Positions 62,898-64,000 of a DNA stretch of 64,000 bases are shown here, in pieces. How positions within the stretch are numbered: position 1 is the first letter of the stretch; each line of letters begins with the position of its first letter. Source of the DNA: Flavobacterium taihuense (lineage in GTDB: Bacteria > Bacteroidota > Bacteroidia > Flavobacteriales > Flavobacteriaceae); contig NZ_JAHWYN010000005.1 in the NCBI RefSeq assembly GCF_019351435.1, forward strand, positions 223,689 through 287,688, written 5' to 3'. A program made the translations under genes and the position numbers. Below the pieces are notes generated by a model that saw only the letters and a program-made list of their open reading frames with translations, did not search any database and had not been told where the DNA came from.

Positions 62898-63400
62898 CTA
62901 GGGTGTTTTTAGATCGCAAAGTTCGACATTTTTATACAGGAATAAAAAAATGACATCAGTTTATAGAAGTTTAATTACATTATATATAGGAGAGCAATTC
63001 AAAAAGTGTATGTATGGATCATTGTTGAGCTATCAAAATCAGGAGCTTCATCCCGCTATGCGTTACAATCTCCTGGTGCCGAACGCCGGCACTAGGAGGA
63101 TTTCCACTACTATCGGGGCTATGGCCTTAGTTTCCATAAGAAGCGGGACAATAAAACCACACCTTATATATAGGAGGGAAATCTACAAAAGAAAAATCCG
63201 CGTAAATCGGTCGTACCCGTGAGATCTGTTGGCGATGTTGGCGCAGTAAAACGCCAAGCCAAACCCCAAAACGCAGCAAAACCGATCAGATTCCCAAATT
63301 CACCCTGCTTAAATTTATAAATTTGCAAAAAGCATGCCTCGTAAATTTCAATATATCAATGTTTTAAAAAATAAGTGTAAAATTAAAGTAAAATAAATGT
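62898..63400. repeat. Non-coding gap with a hairpin-bearing dispersed-repeat-like element
   Basis: No credible gene in this stretch. At 63,040-63,160 is a GC-richer segment with cccgctatgcgttac, the hairpin ctcctggtgccg/cggcactaggag (63,070-63,098, one wobble pair) and actatcggggct. I recall near-identical segments between genes in other Flavobacteriaceae, so it is probably a dispersed intergenic element; that is from memory and unverified. The rest, up to the rRNA promoters, is unremarkable. Confidence 0.55.
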
Positions 63401-63409
63401 AAAAAGTCA

Positions 63410-63439
63410 TTGTTTACACGAATAAAGGCGCTACTTTTG
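63410..63439 (+). promoter_or_regulatory. rRNA operon promoter P1
   Basis: TTG at 63,410-63,412, a 19-nt spacer, TACTTTTG at 63,432-63,439. A boxA-like sequence GTTCTTTACTATACTG follows at 63,459-63,474. Confidence 0.75.
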
Positions 63440-63529
63440 CACCCGCAACAGCGACTAAGTTCTTTACTATACTGACAAGTAGGGATGAAAAAAAAAGAAA
63501 TTTATTTTCAAAAAAAGATTTCAAAAAGC

Positions 63530-63560
63530 TTGTGAGAAATAAAAGAGATAGTTACTTTTG
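63530..63560 (+). promoter_or_regulatory. rRNA operon promoter P2
   Basis: TTG at 63,530-63,532, a 20-nt spacer, TACTTTTG at 63,553-63,560. A boxA-like sequence GTTCCTTGAAATACTG follows at 63,581-63,596. Confidence 0.75.
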
Positions 63561-63653
63561 CACCCCGCAAAACGCGTAATGTTCCTTGAAATACTGCTAA
63601 GAAAACGAGAAGAAAACGAAAAATAAAATTTTCAAAAAAACTTCAAAAAGTTC

Positions 63654-63683
63654 TTGCCAGTTAAAAAAGAAAAGTTACTTTTG
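63654..63683 (+). promoter_or_regulatory. rRNA operon promoter P3
   Basis: TTG at 63,654-63,656, a 19-nt spacer, TACTTTTG at 63,676-63,683. A more divergent boxA-like GTTCCTAGACATATTG lies at 63,743-63,758. It is about 200 bases from the 16S start. Confidence 0.78.
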
Positions 63684-63769
63684 CACCCGCTTCGAGAGAC
63701 ACACCATGTGAGTTAAACGGAGTGAAAAAACAAGAAGAACACGTTCCTAGACATATTGAATTGACAGCC

Positions 63770-63790
63770 GTTCTGATGAAAAATCAGAAC
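63770..63790 (+). other. Hairpin in the 16S leader
   Basis: gttctgat and atcagaac form an 8-bp perfect stem with a 5-nt loop, 95 bases before the 16S start. It probably belongs to the processed leader; whether RNase III cuts here cannot be seen. Confidence 0.5.
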
Positions 63791-63884
63791 AAATAAAATA
63801 AGAGTAATAGAATCGGAAGATTTGAGAATAACCACTAGAACTTCAGTCAAATAAAAACAGCTTAATTTATTAGGCGCATAATAT

Positions 63885-64000
63885 ACGATGAAGAGTTTGA
63901 TCCTGGCTCAGGATGAACGCTAGCGGCAGGCTTAACACATGCAAGTCGAGGGGTATGGTTTTTCGGAACCAGAGACCGGCGCACGGGTGCGTAACGCGTA
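63885..64000 (+). rRNA. 16S ribosomal RNA, 5' end (partial)
   Basis: gaagagtttgatcctggctc at 63,890 is the universal 16S start, followed by a stretch with gaacgctagcggcaggctta and acatgcaagtcgag, as in Bacteroidetes. The mature 5' end is placed at ~63,885 by comparison with E. coli numbering. The gene runs off the right edge. Confidence 0.97.

Noticed and set aside
62950..63222. A + strand open frame of 90 codons before the rRNA promoters.
   Set aside because: It crosses the hairpin-bearing intergenic element, shows no domain and has no plausible promoter.

Overview
The window comes from a low-GC Bacteroidetes chromosome, most likely Flavobacterium or a close relative. Three things support this. 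Promoters follow the Bacteroidetes form, TTG, a 19-20 nt spacer, then TAnnTTTG. Several genes are typical of the phylum (a PorV-type outer-membrane protein, DUF4105, DUF2805, an M61 peptidase, and the kdsD-tatC-lptB neighbourhood). The 16S rRNA 5' end at the right edge has a Flavobacteriia look.

Region 1 (1-34,288) is a surface-polysaccharide locus of about 30 genes, all on the + strand and tightly packed, with many 1-4 nt overlaps. It has about 18 glycosyltransferase candidates (GT2, GT4, exostosin-like and fused forms), four methyltransferase domains, and a nonulosonic-acid pair: a CMP-nonulosonate synthetase fused to a HAD phosphatase, and a short NeuB. It also has a pyruvyltransferase-family protein, an MBOAT/SGNH O-acetylation pair, an O-antigen polymerase/ligase and, last, a polyprenyl-phosphate sugar transferase that would start the repeat unit. 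Flippase and export genes are not in the window and may lie to the left.

Region 2 (17,462-20,040) interrupts that locus between the MBOAT gene and its SGNH partner. It is a 2.6 kb array of short inverted and direct repeats built on a CCCTAAAGGG core. A perfect 50-bp-period tandem block and nested 461/333-bp duplications lie within it. One intact DUF559 (Vsr-like nuclease) gene sits between two inverted repeat cores, and its stop codon lies inside one of them. This is the most unusual part of the window.

Region 3 (34,290-55,773) is mostly housekeeping: PorV-like protein, PssA, GH25 lysozyme, LptB, TatC, KdsD, RecQ, a COG2509 flavoprotein, quinone oxidoreductase, trehalase, MsrA/MsrB, Idi, QueD, Bcp and ManA. 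Intergenic gaps hold hairpin terminators and a 143-bp MITE-like element with a 10-bp target duplication (46,034-46,196).

Region 4 (55,774-64,000) holds two identical tRNA-Thr(UGU) genes, a DUF4369 lipoprotein, an M61 peptidase, AlkB, AqpZ, an EamA transporter and a DUF2721 protein. It ends in an rRNA operon leader with three successive promoters, each followed by a boxA-like sequence, and the first ~115 nt of 16S rRNA.

All calls rest on reading motifs and sequence by eye; no database search was run. Specificities of glycosyltransferases and methyltransferases cannot be fixed from sequence alone.
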